Notes: generated by a model not told the origin, from the sequence alone. A stretch of 38,037 nt of DNA from Alphaproteobacteria bacterium (GCA_028280665.1 JANQLJ010000103.1:1-38037), one strand, 5' to 3'; shown: positions 26,056 to 34,592, counted from the first letter of the stretch. A program made the numbers and translations.

Positions 26056-26315
26056 GCGGGGCCTCGTGGGTGGAATTTGCCCCCTCCATGTGGCGAAGCG
26101 GGGCGCAAGGTCAACCCCGGCCATCGGGGCCATCGCCGGTTTCTTGAGGATTTGTGCTACTTTCAGGGGCAGAACGCCTGTGCGCATTCCCATAAAGCCT
26201 GCATGGTAAATTGGGAGCATGAGGGATAGAATGCCGCCCGGCAGCGCGGGGCTGTCCGGGCTAGGATCAGCTCAAGCGCTTGGAACTTTGGGGTTTCAGG
26301 AGAGAGGGGACCCAA
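26056..26315. promoter_or_regulatory. Divergent hslV-OMP intergenic region
   Basis: This 260-bp gap carries the promoters for hslVU (minus) and the barrel protein (plus). I found no credible gene. No confident sigma-32 or sigma-70 element could be assigned, although the minus strand shows a CTTG...CCACATGG stretch about 20-55 bp before hslV that is only a weak heat-shock match. Confidence 0.35.
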
Positions 26316-26897
26316 ATGACTTTGAAATCTTTTTTGACCTTGGCGGCGGCGTCGCTTTTGGCCGTAGGGCTAACGGCAACCCCGGCGGCAGCGGACGGCT
26401 CGCAGCTTTATCTCGGGATCGGCGGAAGCATCGTCTATGGCGACGGGTGCGAGCTTAGCGATTGCTCTGATGACTTTGACGATTGGACCTGGGGCGCGCG
26501 CGGCACGGCGGGCTGGCAGTTCAACGACTGGCTGGCGGCCGAAGTGGGCGGCCACTATTTCGGCGAGATCACGGACGACGACATCACCGAAGAAGATAAA
26601 TTCACCGCCTATGGCGGCAGTCTGTCACTGGTTGCGCAAACCCAGCGCCGCGACAGTTGGAATTTCTTCGCCCGCGGCGGCGTGTTCTACGGCCGTATGG
26701 ACGAAGACGAAGGCGGCGGAGGCGGCAGTGACGACACCAGCGTTTCCTTGCTCGTGGGCGTTGGCGCCAATTACTACCTTGCCAATGGTGGGTCCATCCG
26801 GGGCGAGATCGAGTACATCCCCGATGTGGGCAACCCGAGCCCCGCTGGCGAGATCGACTACCTGGTCTTCACGGTGTCCTACATTTTCGGGCTCTGA
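26316..26897 (+). CDS. Outer-membrane beta-barrel protein
   Basis: A 193-residue protein with a signal peptide (MTLKSFLTLAAASLLAVGLTATPAAA, cut near residue 26) and a mature part with alternating aromatic/hydrophobic strands: QLYLGIGGSIVYG, WTWGARGTAGWQFNDWLAAEVGGHYFGEI, FTAYGGSLSLVAQT, WNFFARGGVFYGRM, VSLLVGVGANYYL, IRGEIEYIPDV, YLVFTVSYIFGL, ending in an aromatic-containing strand as in OmpA-like eight-stranded porins. Acidic extracellular-type loops include DEDEGGGGGSDD. GGAGAGAGGGG precedes the ATG. It resembles opacity-type or OmpW-like barrels in size; ligand unknown. Confidence 0.85.
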   Translation: MTLKSFLTLAAASLLAVGLTATPAAADGSQLYLGIGGSIVYGDGCELSDCSDDFDDWTWGARGTAGWQFNDWLAAEVGGHYFGEITDDDITEEDKFTAYGGSLSLVAQTQRRDSWNFFARGGVFYGRMDEDEGGGGGSDDTSVSLLVGVGANYYLANGGSIRGEIEYIPDVGNPSPAGEIDYLVFTVSYIFGL

Positions 26898-26961
26898 TCC
26901 GCGCTAAGCGAGCGGCGGTACGCGCGTATTCCGCTGCTTGTTTCTCTTTGGTTCGACGGGC

Positions 26962-27006
26962 ATGCGCGGTAACATGGGGGCGGTCCTAGCCCGGGAGCCC
27001 CCATGA
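26962..27006 (+). CDS. Possible short leader ORF overlapping the hisA start
   Basis: An ATG at 26962 (or 26974) opens a 14-codon (10-codon) frame ending MGAVLAREPP, with its TGA stop (27004-27006) overlapping the hisA ATG as ATGA. The frame is open back to 26908. It could couple or attenuate hisA translation, or be a chance frame. No His run is present, so it is not a classic histidine attenuator. Confidence 0.25.
   Translation: MRGNMGAVLAREPP
26973..27005 (+). promoter_or_regulatory. Inverted repeat covering the hisA start codon
   Basis: CATGGGGGC (26973-26981) and GCCCCCATG (26997-27005) are perfect 9-bp inverted arms with a 15-nt loop. In mRNA this hairpin would bury the hisA ATG and the end of its GGGAG ribosome-binding site (26993-26997). 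Confidence 0.55.
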
Positions 27007-27722
27007 TCATCTATCCTGCGATCGACCTTAAAGACGGCGAGGCGGTGCGCCTTGAGGAAGGCGATCTGGGCCGTGCGCAGGTCTTCAATGCCGATCCGGT
27101 GGCCCAGGCGCAGATCTTTGAAAGCGCGGGCTTTGAATACCTTCACCTCACCGATCTCAATGGGGCGTTCAAAGGCGAGCCCGTGAACGGCGCGTGCGTC
27201 AAAGAAATCCTCAAGGCCACCAACATGAAAGCCCAGGTGGGGGGCGGGGTGCGCAGCCGCGCCACCATCGACATGCTGCTAGAGATGGGCGTCAGCCGCG
27301 TCATCCTCGGCACCGCGGCGCTCAATGACCCGTGGCTCGTCATGGACGCGGCCAAGGAGCTGCCGGGCAAGATCGTGGTCGCCATCGACGCGCGCGAGGG
27401 GCTGGTGGTGGTGGAAGGTTGGGCCACGGATTCCGACATGCCCGCGGTGGAACTGGCGCAGCGCTTTGAAGGTGCAGGGGTGGCGGCGATTATCTATACC
27501 GACATCCGCCGCGACGGGCAGCTCAAAGGGGTCAATGTCACCTCCACTGCCGAGATGGCCAAGGCGGTCTCGATCCCCGTACTCGCTTGCGGCGGGCTCA
27601 ACAGTGTGGCGGACATCACCGCGCTCAAGGCCCATGCCAATATCGAAGGCGCGGTGGTAGGCCGGGCGCTTTATGACGGCACGCTCAGCCCTCAGGCCGC
27701 GCTTGCGACAGCAGCGGAATAG
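27003..27722 (+). CDS. hisA: HisA isomerase (ProFAR isomerase)
   Basis: HisA converts ProFAR to PRFAR in histidine synthesis by an Amadori rearrangement. The 239-residue TIM-barrel has catalytic Asp8 in YPAIDL, Asp129 in VAIDAREG, and the duplicated phosphate-binding blocks (QVGGGVRSRATIDMLLEMGVSRVILGTAA; LACGGLNSVADI). This is the HisA rather than HisF pattern, with IIYTDIRRDGQLKGVN near 165-180. It stands alone here; hisB, hisH and hisF are not next to it as in many relatives. Its start lies in a hairpin and overlaps a short frame's stop. Confidence 0.94.
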   Translation: MIIYPAIDLKDGEAVRLEEGDLGRAQVFNADPVAQAQIFESAGFEYLHLTDLNGAFKGEPVNGACVKEILKATNMKAQVGGGVRSRATIDMLLEMGVSRVILGTAALNDPWLVMDAAKELPGKIVVAIDAREGLVVVEGWATDSDMPAVELAQRFEGAGVAAIIYTDIRRDGQLKGVNVTSTAEMAKAVSIPVLACGGLNSVADITALKAHANIEGAVVGRALYDGTLSPQAALATAAE

Positions 27723-27850
27723 GCCGCAAACCGCTGACATCCGCCGGCCGTTTTCCCCCGCTTAAGCTTGAGTTGAGAGCGCCATAGCCTCCGCCGCCCG
27801 GCGTGCTACACTTGGGTTTGTGGGGGCCAAAAGATGGGAAGGCCAGCGGA

Positions 27851-28786
27851 ATGGACGCAAAAACGGCGTCATTTCCCGAACCGGTAAGCGCCAAGAAAAT
27901 CCGTCTCGACCGCAAAGGGACGGTGGAGGACGCCTTTGTGCGCACGGTTTCGGGCTGCGCCACGCACTTTGAGGCGAACATGCCTGCGGTGCTGACCGCG
28001 CACGACCCCGAAGGCCTGCACCAGATGCGCGTGGCGCTCCGCCGGTTCCGCTCGGCGGTCTCGGTGTTCCGCCCGGCGCTTACCTCCCCCGGCATGGACG
28101 CGCTCACCGGTGAGGCAAAGAACCTTACGGGCGTCCTCGGCGCCGTGCGCGATCTCGATGTGTTTCGCGGCGAGCTCCTTCTGCCCGTTATCGAACACTA
28201 TGGCCGCACGGAAGGCCTGCGCACCCTGGACGAAGTGATCGAAGGCCGCCGCGTCGTTTCCTGGGCAAATGCGCTTGCTGCCGTGCGAGAGCCCAAGGTG
28301 ATGGATTTGGGCCCCGCCGCGCGCGCGCTGCTCGAACAAAAAGAATGGTACGGGGGCGACCGCAAGGGCTTCAAGCTGCCGGCGCGGAAATTCGCCCGCG
28401 AGGTTCTCAACCATCGCCTCGGCATGGTGCGCGCCCTTGCGGACAAGATGGACGAGTTACGGCTTGAAGACCGGCACAAGCTCCGTATACGTCTTAAGAA
28501 GTTACGCTACGCGGCGGAGTTTTTCGAAAGCCTTTACCCAAAGAAAAAAGCAAGGCCCTACATCGTCCGGCTGCGGCGCCTGCAAGATGTTTTTGGCTAC
28601 TTGAACGACGTGGCGACCGCCGAGCGTCTGCTTTCGGAAGTGACCGGCGGCAGCTTTCACCCCAAACCCTTGTTGCGCGCCGAAGGCCTCGTGCTCGGCT
28701 GGCACGGCTTTGCCGCGGACGACGCCTGGCCCAAGGTCAAAAGGCGCTGGAAAAAGCTCAAGAAAGAAAAACCGTTCTGGGCTTGA
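27851..28786 (+). CDS. CHAD domain protein
   Basis: A 311-residue all-helical CHAD domain protein. The histidine/arginine-rich signature HQMRVALRRFRSAVSVFRPAL (near 59-79) and HKLRIRLKKLRYAAEFFESLY (near 208-228) face a basic channel known from studied CHAD proteins to bind polyphosphate. There is no N-terminal CYTH triphosphatase domain, so it is a CHAD-only form. ATG at 27851 follows AAGG by nine bases; the frame is open further upstream to 27803. It is convergent with the adenosine kinase gene, 35 bp apart. The PolyP link is inferred from the family. Confidence 0.88.
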   Translation: MDAKTASFPEPVSAKKIRLDRKGTVEDAFVRTVSGCATHFEANMPAVLTAHDPEGLHQMRVALRRFRSAVSVFRPALTSPGMDALTGEAKNLTGVLGAVRDLDVFRGELLLPVIEHYGRTEGLRTLDEVIEGRRVVSWANALAAVREPKVMDLGPAARALLEQKEWYGGDRKGFKLPARKFAREVLNHRLGMVRALADKMDELRLEDRHKLRIRLKKLRYAAEFFESLYPKKKARPYIVRLRRLQDVFGYLNDVATAERLLSEVTGGSFHPKPLLRAEGLVLGWHGFAADDAWPKVKRRWKKLKKEKPFWA

Positions 28787-28821
28787 GGGGCGCTTAACCC
28801 TCCGCCTACGGATGTTTACAC

Positions 28822-29817
28822 CTAAAGCAACCCCGCTTTGCCCGCGAGCGCCTTCAAGTCCGCTTCGGGCCGAGCGCCGAAATGGCTGATCACTTCGGCG
28901 GCGGCGAGGGAGCCCAGGTGGCCGCAAGTCTGCGCATCTGCCCCCCGGGCAAAGCCATAAAGAAACCCGGCGGCGTAGCTGTCGCCCGCGCCGGTCGTAT
29001 CCACTACCTTCTTCACCGGCTTTGCGGAAATCACATGCACTTCGTCATGCCATAGGACCACCGAGCCGTGCTCGGACCGCGTGAGCGCCGCCACGGGGCA
29101 GTGACGCATGAGCGTTTGCATCCCCTCATCGAACGAGCTTGTCTGATAGAGCGACTTGAGCTCCGCCTCGTTGGCGAAAAGAATGTCCACTTCGGTGTCG
29201 ATCAGGTGCCGAAACTCGTCCCTGTACCGGTCAACGCAAAAAGGATCCGACAAGGTCAGCGCCACTTTGCGCCCCGCCACATGGGCAATGCCGGCGGCCT
29301 TGTAAAACGCCTCGCGCGCGGGCGCGGGGTCGAACAAATACCCTTCGAGATAAGTGATCTCGCTCGCGGCCACGTCGTCGCCTTTGACATCGGCGGGGGT
29401 GAGCGTGGCGGAGGCTCCCAGAAACGTGTTCATACTGCGCTGGGCATCGGGCGTTACAAGAATAAGGCAGCGCCCGGTGGGCTCGCCCTCGTGCGCCATT
29501 TCCCCATCGAAAGCGACCCCCGCCGCGCGAATGTCGTGGGCGAACACCTCGCCCAGTTGGTCGGCTTTCACCTTGCCGATATAGGCCGCCCGCCCGCCGA
29601 ACCCGGCAACGCCCACCATCGTGTTGGCCGCCGAGCCCCCTGAGATTTCCACCGCCGGCTCCATCCGGGCGTAGAGCTGGGTGGCGCGCTCCGCGTCAAT
29701 AAGGCTCATGGCGCCCTTGGCGATGCCGTTCTGGGCCAGAAATTCGTCCGAAGAATGGGCCAGCACGTCCACCATGGCATTGCCGATGCCCAGGACGTCA
29801 AAGCGTGCATCGCTCAT
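28822..29817 (-). CDS. Adenosine kinase (PfkB family)
   Basis: A 331-residue ribokinase-fold sugar/nucleoside kinase. It has the N-terminal PfkB pattern FDVLGIGNAMVDVL, ISGGSAANTMVGVAGFGGRAAYIGKV near 58-83 and the C-terminal signature DTTGAGDSYAAGFLYGFARG (near 286-305) with the catalytic Asp of GAGD. Proteins of this subgroup in alphaproteobacteria are usually called adenosine kinases; other nucleoside or sugar substrates remain possible. ATG at 29817 has GGAG five bases upstream; a TTG just before it is in frame. It diverges from the EI24-like gene. Confidence 0.9.
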   Translation of the reverse strand: MSDARFDVLGIGNAMVDVLAHSSDEFLAQNGIAKGAMSLIDAERATQLYARMEPAVEISGGSAANTMVGVAGFGGRAAYIGKVKADQLGEVFAHDIRAAGVAFDGEMAHEGEPTGRCLILVTPDAQRSMNTFLGASATLTPADVKGDDVAASEITYLEGYLFDPAPAREAFYKAAGIAHVAGRKVALTLSDPFCVDRYRDEFRHLIDTEVDILFANEAELKSLYQTSSFDEGMQTLMRHCPVAALTRSEHGSVVLWHDEVHVISAKPVKKVVDTTGAGDSYAAGFLYGFARGADAQTCGHLGSLAAAEVISHFGARPEADLKALAGKAGLL

Positions 29818-29938
29818 CAAGGCTCCTTTTGGTGTGTTCTTGGAAGTGTTACAATTGGGAGGTCAAATCGGGGCTGGGGCAAGTATAGTGGCTGGGGAGC
29901 GGCGGGCAATGGCGCGCCGCCCCGCGGGGGAGAGCTTT

Positions 29939-30619
29939 ATGCCGCAGCATATCGCCCGCGCTTTGGCGCAATTCGGCGACCCTGGGACCTGGGGCGTGAT
30001 CTTCAAGGCGATCGTGCTGACGGTGCTGTTGTTCATTGCACTTTTCTGGGGCGCCCAATGGGGCCTTGCGCAGATCCCCGAGTTCGCTTGGGGCTGGGTC
30101 AATGACGCGGTCCGGTTTCTGACGAGCTTGGGTCTTGCGGTCGGGCTTGTTTTTCTGGTGATCCCGGTCTCGGCGGTGGCGCTCGGCTTTTTTGTGGAAG
30201 AACTCGCGGCGCGGGTTGAAAAGCGGTGGTACGGGGGCACCGGGCGCCTGCGTGAGCCGGGCATCGGCGAGATGCTCACGGTCATGGCGCGCTTTTTCCT
30301 GAGCGTCATCGTACTGAACCTGCTTTTCCTTCCCTTCTACCTGGTGCCGGGGATCAACATCGCCATTTTCTATGTGCTCAACGGCATACTGGTGGGGCGG
30401 GAATATTTCGAGATGGTCTCACTCCGGCACCTGGCCCCGCGGGAGGTGAAAAAGCTCCGGCGCGCCAACGGGTTCAGAATTTTTCTGGCGGGCGTGGTGA
30501 CGACCCTTGCCCTGTCTGTGCCGGTGGCGAATTTCTTCGCGCCGGTGTTCGGCGCGGCGCTTATGGTGCACGTTTACAAAGAGGTAGCCGGTCATGGCAA
30601 GAAACACCGCAATCCCTAA
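29939..30619 (+). CDS. EI24/CysZ-like integral membrane protein
   Basis: A 226-residue membrane protein with four to five hydrophobic segments (near 17-45, 55-80, 120-150, 180-205) and a conserved core FVEELAARVEKRWYGG and LFLPFYLVPGINIAIFYVLNGILVGREYFEMVSLRH. The NGILVGREYFEMVSLRH pattern is typical of the EI24 domain found in CysZ sulfate permeases and uncharacterised relatives. No cys genes are near, so sulfate transport is not implied. ATG at 29939 is preceded by GGGGGAGAG; an ATG at 29909 is also in frame. It overlaps the next gene by 26 bp. Confidence 0.75.
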   Translation: MPQHIARALAQFGDPGTWGVIFKAIVLTVLLFIALFWGAQWGLAQIPEFAWGWVNDAVRFLTSLGLAVGLVFLVIPVSAVALGFFVEELAARVEKRWYGGTGRLREPGIGEMLTVMARFFLSVIVLNLLFLPFYLVPGINIAIFYVLNGILVGREYFEMVSLRHLAPREVKKLRRANGFRIFLAGVVTTLALSVPVANFFAPVFGAALMVHVYKEVAGHGKKHRNP

Positions 30620-31055
30620 AGCCCTGATGTTGGCCGCCTTGCTTGCCCTTGCGGCATGCGATGCGGCGAATATGCCGTCGCCGATCCCGGCAAACCGTGT
30701 GGGCACCAGCGTCAGCACGCCCACCAACACCATTGAATCCGTTACCGCGGCGCCGCAAGTCGAACCGGATTATATTCCGCGTACGGAAGACCTGATTGGC
30801 CTCGGCGAAGCGGAAACGGCAGGATATTTCGGCGAACCGTCCTTGCGCCGCACCGATCAGGACGCGCAAATCTGGCAGTACCAGGCCGATGAGTGCGTGC
30901 TGTTTTTGTTTTTCTACCTCGATGAGGACGAAACCCCTAGGGTCTCTTACATCACATCCAGCGGCGCGCGGTCAGGGCAGGCAAGCCCCGGCGATCAGGC
31001 TTGCATTGATGCGGTGACGCGGCTTGCGGTCAATGGGGGCGCGGTGACGGGTTAG
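30594..31055 (+). CDS. Hypothetical lipoprotein
   Basis: I do not recognise this 153-residue protein. It begins with a lipoprotein signal (MARNTAIPKALMLAALLALAAC) whose lipobox LAAC gives Cys22 as the modified residue; the following DAANMPS would favour the inner membrane if the +2 Asp rule applies. The mature part is proline/threonine-rich near the start, then a compact domain with ADECVLFLFFYLDEDETPRVSYI and a second cysteine in GDQACIDAVTRL, so one disulfide may form. It overlaps the EI24-like gene by 26 bp, so the two are probably cotranscribed, and its 3' end overlaps that of nth by 4 bp. Confidence 0.75.
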   Translation: MARNTAIPKALMLAALLALAACDAANMPSPIPANRVGTSVSTPTNTIESVTAAPQVEPDYIPRTEDLIGLGEAETAGYFGEPSLRRTDQDAQIWQYQADECVLFLFFYLDEDETPRVSYITSSGARSGQASPGDQACIDAVTRLAVNGGAVTG

Positions 31056-31753
31056 ACGTCTTCGGGCTCGAGCGGCGCTTTTTCGGGCCACAAACAATAT
31101 GTGTAAACCGCGCACTTGCCGCATTCGGGCTTGCGTGCCTTGCACACATAGCGCCCATGCAAGATGAGCCAGTGGTGGGCGTGGAGTTTGTAGTTTTCCG
31201 GCACTGCTTTTTCGAGGGCCAGTTCCACTGCCAGCGGATCTTTGCCCGGCGCAAGGCGTGTGCGGTTTGAGACGCGAAAGATGTGCGTGTCGACGGCGAT
31301 TGTCGGCTCGCCGAACGCCACATTCAGCACCACGTTCGCGGTTTTGCGCCCCACCCCGGGCAGGCTTTCAAGCGCTTCGCGGGAACGGGGCACCTCGCCG
31401 CCGAACTCGTCGATCAGCTTGCGGCTCAGCGCGATCACGTTCTTTGCCTTGTTGCGGTAAAGCCCGATGGTCTTGATCAGCTCGCGCACTTTGTCTTCGC
31501 CGAGGGCCACCATTTTTTCCGGCGTGTCCGCAAGTTTAAAAAGTTTTTCCGTGGCGAGATTGACGCCCTTGTCGGTCGCCTGCGCGGAAAGCGCTACTGC
31601 AACGACCAACGTATAAGGGCTTGTGTAGTTGAGTTCGGTAGTGGGGTGGGGCTCGGCCGCGCTCAGTGCCGCGAAAAACGGTTCCACCCAGTCCTTGGGC
31701 ATGCGCGCGGGGCGGCGCTTGGTTTTTGTTTTTGCGGGGGTTTTTCCAGCCAT
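31052..31753 (-). CDS. nth: Endonuclease III (DNA glycosylase/AP lyase)
   Basis: Nth removes oxidised pyrimidines and cleaves the abasic site in base-excision repair. The 233-residue protein has the helix-hairpin-helix LPGVGRKTANVV with catalytic Lys137, Asp155 in AVDTHIFRV, and a [4Fe-4S] cluster motif C204-X6-C211-X2-C214-X5-C220. A lysine-rich N-terminal tail precedes the core, so ATG at 31753 is a guess over an in-frame ATG at 31813. It is convergent with the lipoprotein gene and divergent from the adjacent repair gene at 31858. Confidence 0.95.
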   Translation of the reverse strand: MAGKTPAKTKTKRRPARMPKDWVEPFFAALSAAEPHPTTELNYTSPYTLVVAVALSAQATDKGVNLATEKLFKLADTPEKMVALGEDKVRELIKTIGLYRNKAKNVIALSRKLIDEFGGEVPRSREALESLPGVGRKTANVVLNVAFGEPTIAVDTHIFRVSNRTRLAPGKDPLAVELALEKAVPENYKLHAHHWLILHGRYVCKARKPECGKCAVYTYCLWPEKAPLEPEDV

Positions 31754-31857
31754 GGGGGCGGACGCTAGCGGGGTGGGGCCCCCCGCGCAAGCAGTGCAAG
31801 ACAAACATCGCAAGAACCGGGTGGCGGGCGCGGCGCGCGCGCCCTAATCTTGGCCTC

Positions 31858-32754
31858 ATGATGCTGACTGAGATAAACGACACCGACCAGATGACCCACG
31901 ACGGCGCCTTTGGCCCCGGCGCGCGGGATTATGCGCGCATGGCCGAAGCGATTTCTTTCATTGAGGAAAACCGCCTCTCGCAGCCGCGGCTTGAGGACGT
32001 GGCCGACGCCATGGGCCTTTCACCCCATCACGCCCAGCGCATCTTCTCGCGCTGGGCGGGGGTGAGCCCCAAGCGGCTTCTTGCGATCCTCACCCATGCG
32101 GAGGCGCGTGAAGCGCTGAATGAAGGCGAAAGCCTTCTTGACGCCACGTTCGAGGCGGGGCTTTCGGGGCCCGGCCGGCTTCACGATCTCTTTGTCACGG
32201 TCGAGGCGATGACGCCGGGTGAGGTGAAAAAGAAGGGCGAGGGGCTTGAGATTTGCTACGGCTGGCACGATACGCCCTTCGGCGCGGGCCTTTTCATGAC
32301 AACCCCGCGCGGGTTATGCGGGCTGGCTTTTGCGGACCCGGGCGCTGAAAGGACGGCGCTCACGGATATGCAGGGCCGCTGGCCACGGGCGGCATATGTG
32401 CATGACCCCGATGCCACCGCCGCCATCGCGGGCAAGGTGTTCAGCCAGGAAGCGCGGGATGAACCTTTAAAGTTGCTGCTCGGCGGCACACCCTTTCAGG
32501 TGCAGGTTTGGCGCGCGCTGCTTGAGATTTCCTTTGGCGAAACTGTTTCGTACACGGACATTGCTAAAAAGGTCTGTACGGCAAAGGCGGTGCGTGCGGT
32601 GGGCAGCGCGGTGGGGCGCAACCCCATCTCTTATCTTATTCCGTGCCACCGTGTGCTCAGGCAGACCAAAGCCCTCGGCGGCTATCATTGGGGGCTCACA
32701 CGCAAGAAGGCACTGCTCGCCTGGGAGGCGGCGCAAACCGAAGCACGCGCCTAA
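31858..32754 (+). CDS. AraC-HTH / O6-methylguanine-DNA methyltransferase fusion (Ada-like, no N-terminal domain)
   Basis: A 298-residue fusion. Residues about 25-110 form an AraC-type helix-turn-helix (RLEDVADAMGLSPHHAQRIFSRWAGVSPKRLL), followed by an O6-alkylguanine methyltransferase domain with TPFQVQVWRALLEISFGETVSYTDIA near 211-236 and the alkyl-acceptor cysteine Cys263 in IPCHRV. E. coli Ada also has an N-terminal zinc/methyl-phosphotriester domain with a sensor cysteine; that part is absent, so methylation-driven activation cannot work as in Ada. Whether it is a regulator, a repair enzyme or both is not clear. It diverges from nth and overlaps the dapB end by 4 bp. Confidence 0.92.
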   Translation: MMLTEINDTDQMTHDGAFGPGARDYARMAEAISFIEENRLSQPRLEDVADAMGLSPHHAQRIFSRWAGVSPKRLLAILTHAEAREALNEGESLLDATFEAGLSGPGRLHDLFVTVEAMTPGEVKKKGEGLEICYGWHDTPFGAGLFMTTPRGLCGLAFADPGAERTALTDMQGRWPRAAYVHDPDATAAIAGKVFSQEARDEPLKLLLGGTPFQVQVWRALLEISFGETVSYTDIAKKVCTAKAVRAVGSAVGRNPISYLIPCHRVLRQTKALGGYHWGLTRKKALLAWEAAQTEARA

Positions 32755-33560
32755 AGTCCCAAAACATCGAGCATGGAATAAAGCCCCGGCGGCTGGCCCT
32801 TGGCCCATACCGCGGCGGTGACCGCGCCGCCGGCAAAAAGCGCGCGGTCCGATGCGATATGTTTGAACTCAAGCCGTTCGGCAAGACCGCCGAAGATCAC
32901 CGTATGCTCGCCGATCACCTCGCCCGCGCGCACGCTTGAAAACCCGATGGCGCCTTTTTCGCGCGGGCCCGTGACCCCGTCGCGGGCGCGCACTGCGTGT
33001 TTGGCAAGATCGATACCGCGCGCGTCAGCTGCTGCGCGCCCCAGCATTAGTGCGGTGCCTGAGGGCGCATCGACCTTGTGGCGGTGATGGATTTCATTGA
33101 TCTCGATGTCATAGTCGGGGCCAAGGCGTTCGGCCACGGCTTTGGTCAAAGCGCAGAGTAAATTGACGCCAAGGGAAAAGTTCCCGGCCTTGACCATGCG
33201 CGCGCCTTCCGCGTTTTGCTTAAGGTGGGTTTCTTCAGGCGCGGTAAAGCCGGTCGTTCCCACAATGTGAACCGCGTTGCGCGCGCCTGTGTCGGCGGCG
33301 AAGGCAACGCTTGCTTCGGGGGCAGTGAAGTCCAAAAGCCCGTCGGCGAGGTCAAGCGCTTCTTTCACATCGCTGCCCACCGCGACCCCCACGGGCGCCA
33401 TGCCGGCGAGGGTTCCGGCATCAGTGCCTTGCACGTCTGCGCCCGGTTGGTCGAAAGCGGCGGCGAGCTGGCACCCGGGATGAGCGAGCACCGCTTTGAT
33501 CAGCATACGGCCCATGCGCCCGCCTGCGCCGGCGACGGCAAGTTTCAGGGGCTCTGCCAT
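32751..33560 (-). CDS. dapB: 4-hydroxy-tetrahydrodipicolinate reductase
   Basis: DapB reduces the dihydrodipicolinate-type intermediate of the diaminopimelate-lysine pathway with NAD(P)H. The 269-residue protein has the nucleotide-binding motif VAGAGGRMGRML near residues 9-20, VGTTGF near 100-105 and the active-site block EIHHRHKVDAPSGTAL (His158, His159 and Lys162). Its start directly abuts the stop of the upstream membrane-protein gene, with no gap, so the two share a transcript. It is convergent with the Ada-like gene (4-bp overlap). Confidence 0.96.
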   Translation of the reverse strand: MAEPLKLAVAGAGGRMGRMLIKAVLAHPGCQLAAAFDQPGADVQGTDAGTLAGMAPVGVAVGSDVKEALDLADGLLDFTAPEASVAFAADTGARNAVHIVGTTGFTAPEETHLKQNAEGARMVKAGNFSLGVNLLCALTKAVAERLGPDYDIEINEIHHRHKVDAPSGTALMLGRAAADARGIDLAKHAVRARDGVTGPREKGAIGFSSVRAGEVIGEHTVIFGGLAERLEFKHIASDRALFAGGAVTAAVWAKGQPPGLYSMLDVLGL

Positions 33561-34592
33561 TTATCCTCCTCCCCAGACGCGCGCGAGCAGGCTTTCGCCG
33601 TAAACGCCGGCGGCCCAGGTTGCGACCGGGATAAGAATGTATAGAGGCAAGCGGGCGGCGGTGGGAAGGTCCAGCGGCCAATCGCTTACGCCCTCGACGT
33701 GGCCCTCAAGGGCGACCAGGGCGGGAACCTCGGCGCCCGCGCTGCCGCTCTCTTTCATCTCCGCCCGCGCTTCTGCCAGCCGGTTCCGTATGGATTTAAG
33801 CTCGGCGTCCTTGGCGGCGCGGATCTTGCGCCGGATCGGCTGCATTGTGGAGACGAAATTGAAGGTAGCGATGGCGACGGAGATGGCGAGGGTGGGCTGG
33901 GCAAAAGCGGCCGACCCCCCTTCCGGAAATGAAAGCAGGATAATGCCGACAAAGATCAGCCAGATAAACGCGCCGCGCATGGCGATCAGTCCGAAGATGG
34001 CAAGCTCGTGATGGCGGTAAAGATCGATCACGAGCTCGTCGCGGATCAGCCGCGCCATGTACCGCGCGGAGATAAACGAGCCATAGACGCCGCGCGCGAG
34101 CAGCATCCACAAAAGCGGCGTCATGGGCATGAACCAAAGCCCCGCCGAAGATGCAAATGCCAAAACATCGCCGCGCGTATTGACCCAAACGATAAAGCCA
34201 AGAAACACGATCCCGGCTACCAGCCCCACCACGCTCGCCCGGCGCAGGCCGGCGCTGCCTTCCCGGTGGGAAGGAACCGTAAGCCCGAACTCGCGGGCAA
34301 GGACGGCGGCGTCGCGCCGGTCGGCTTGTTCGTCGAAATGGCTGACCAATAGCGCCGCGCAAAGAATAAGCGTTAAGACGAAAGCAACGCGGGCAAGGGA
34401 CCGCCCGCGTTCTGACCCCCAGAAGGCGGCGAAGTCTTCGGCCATCCAGACATTCAAGACAAAGAGGCCGTAGGCAACCGCGCCGATCAGAAGCGTTGTG
34501 ACGATGGGCCCGAGGGGCGACCAGCGGAAAAGCTTCAGGTCGAAAAGTTCGTTGCCGGAAGAGGGAGGCGTCACCAGGCGGTAACCTTTCAT
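33561..34592 (-). CDS. Hypothetical multi-pass membrane protein upstream of dapB
   Basis: I do not recognise this 343-residue protein. It has about six hydrophobic segments (near 27-50, 69-88, 121-140, 155-172, 206-224 and 318-336). Between the fifth and sixth lies a charged, probably cytoplasmic helix rich in Arg/Lys/Glu (MQPIRRKIRAAKDAELKSIRNRLAEARAEMKES, near 255-287) that could form a coiled coil, then a soluble stretch. Tryptophan, arginine and aromatic residues flank the segments as usual for inner-membrane proteins. It is the gene immediately before dapB (0-bp gap), and diverges from the G-tract gene at 34952. Confidence 0.75.
   Translation of the reverse strand: MKGYRLVTPPSSGNELFDLKLFRWSPLGPIVTTLLIGAVAYGLFVLNVWMAEDFAAFWGSERGRSLARVAFVLTLILCAALLVSHFDEQADRRDAAVLAREFGLTVPSHREGSAGLRRASVVGLVAGIVFLGFIVWVNTRGDVLAFASSAGLWFMPMTPLLWMLLARGVYGSFISARYMARLIRDELVIDLYRHHELAIFGLIAMRGAFIWLIFVGIILLSFPEGGSAAFAQPTLAISVAIATFNFVSTMQPIRRKIRAAKDAELKSIRNRLAEARAEMKESGSAGAEVPALVALEGHVEGVSDWPLDLPTAARLPLYILIPVATWAAGVYGESLLARVWGGG

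Noticed and set aside
26056-26220. Heat-shock promoter before hslV
   Set aside because: The CTTG...CCACAT stretch fits the consensus only weakly and its spacing is not convincing.
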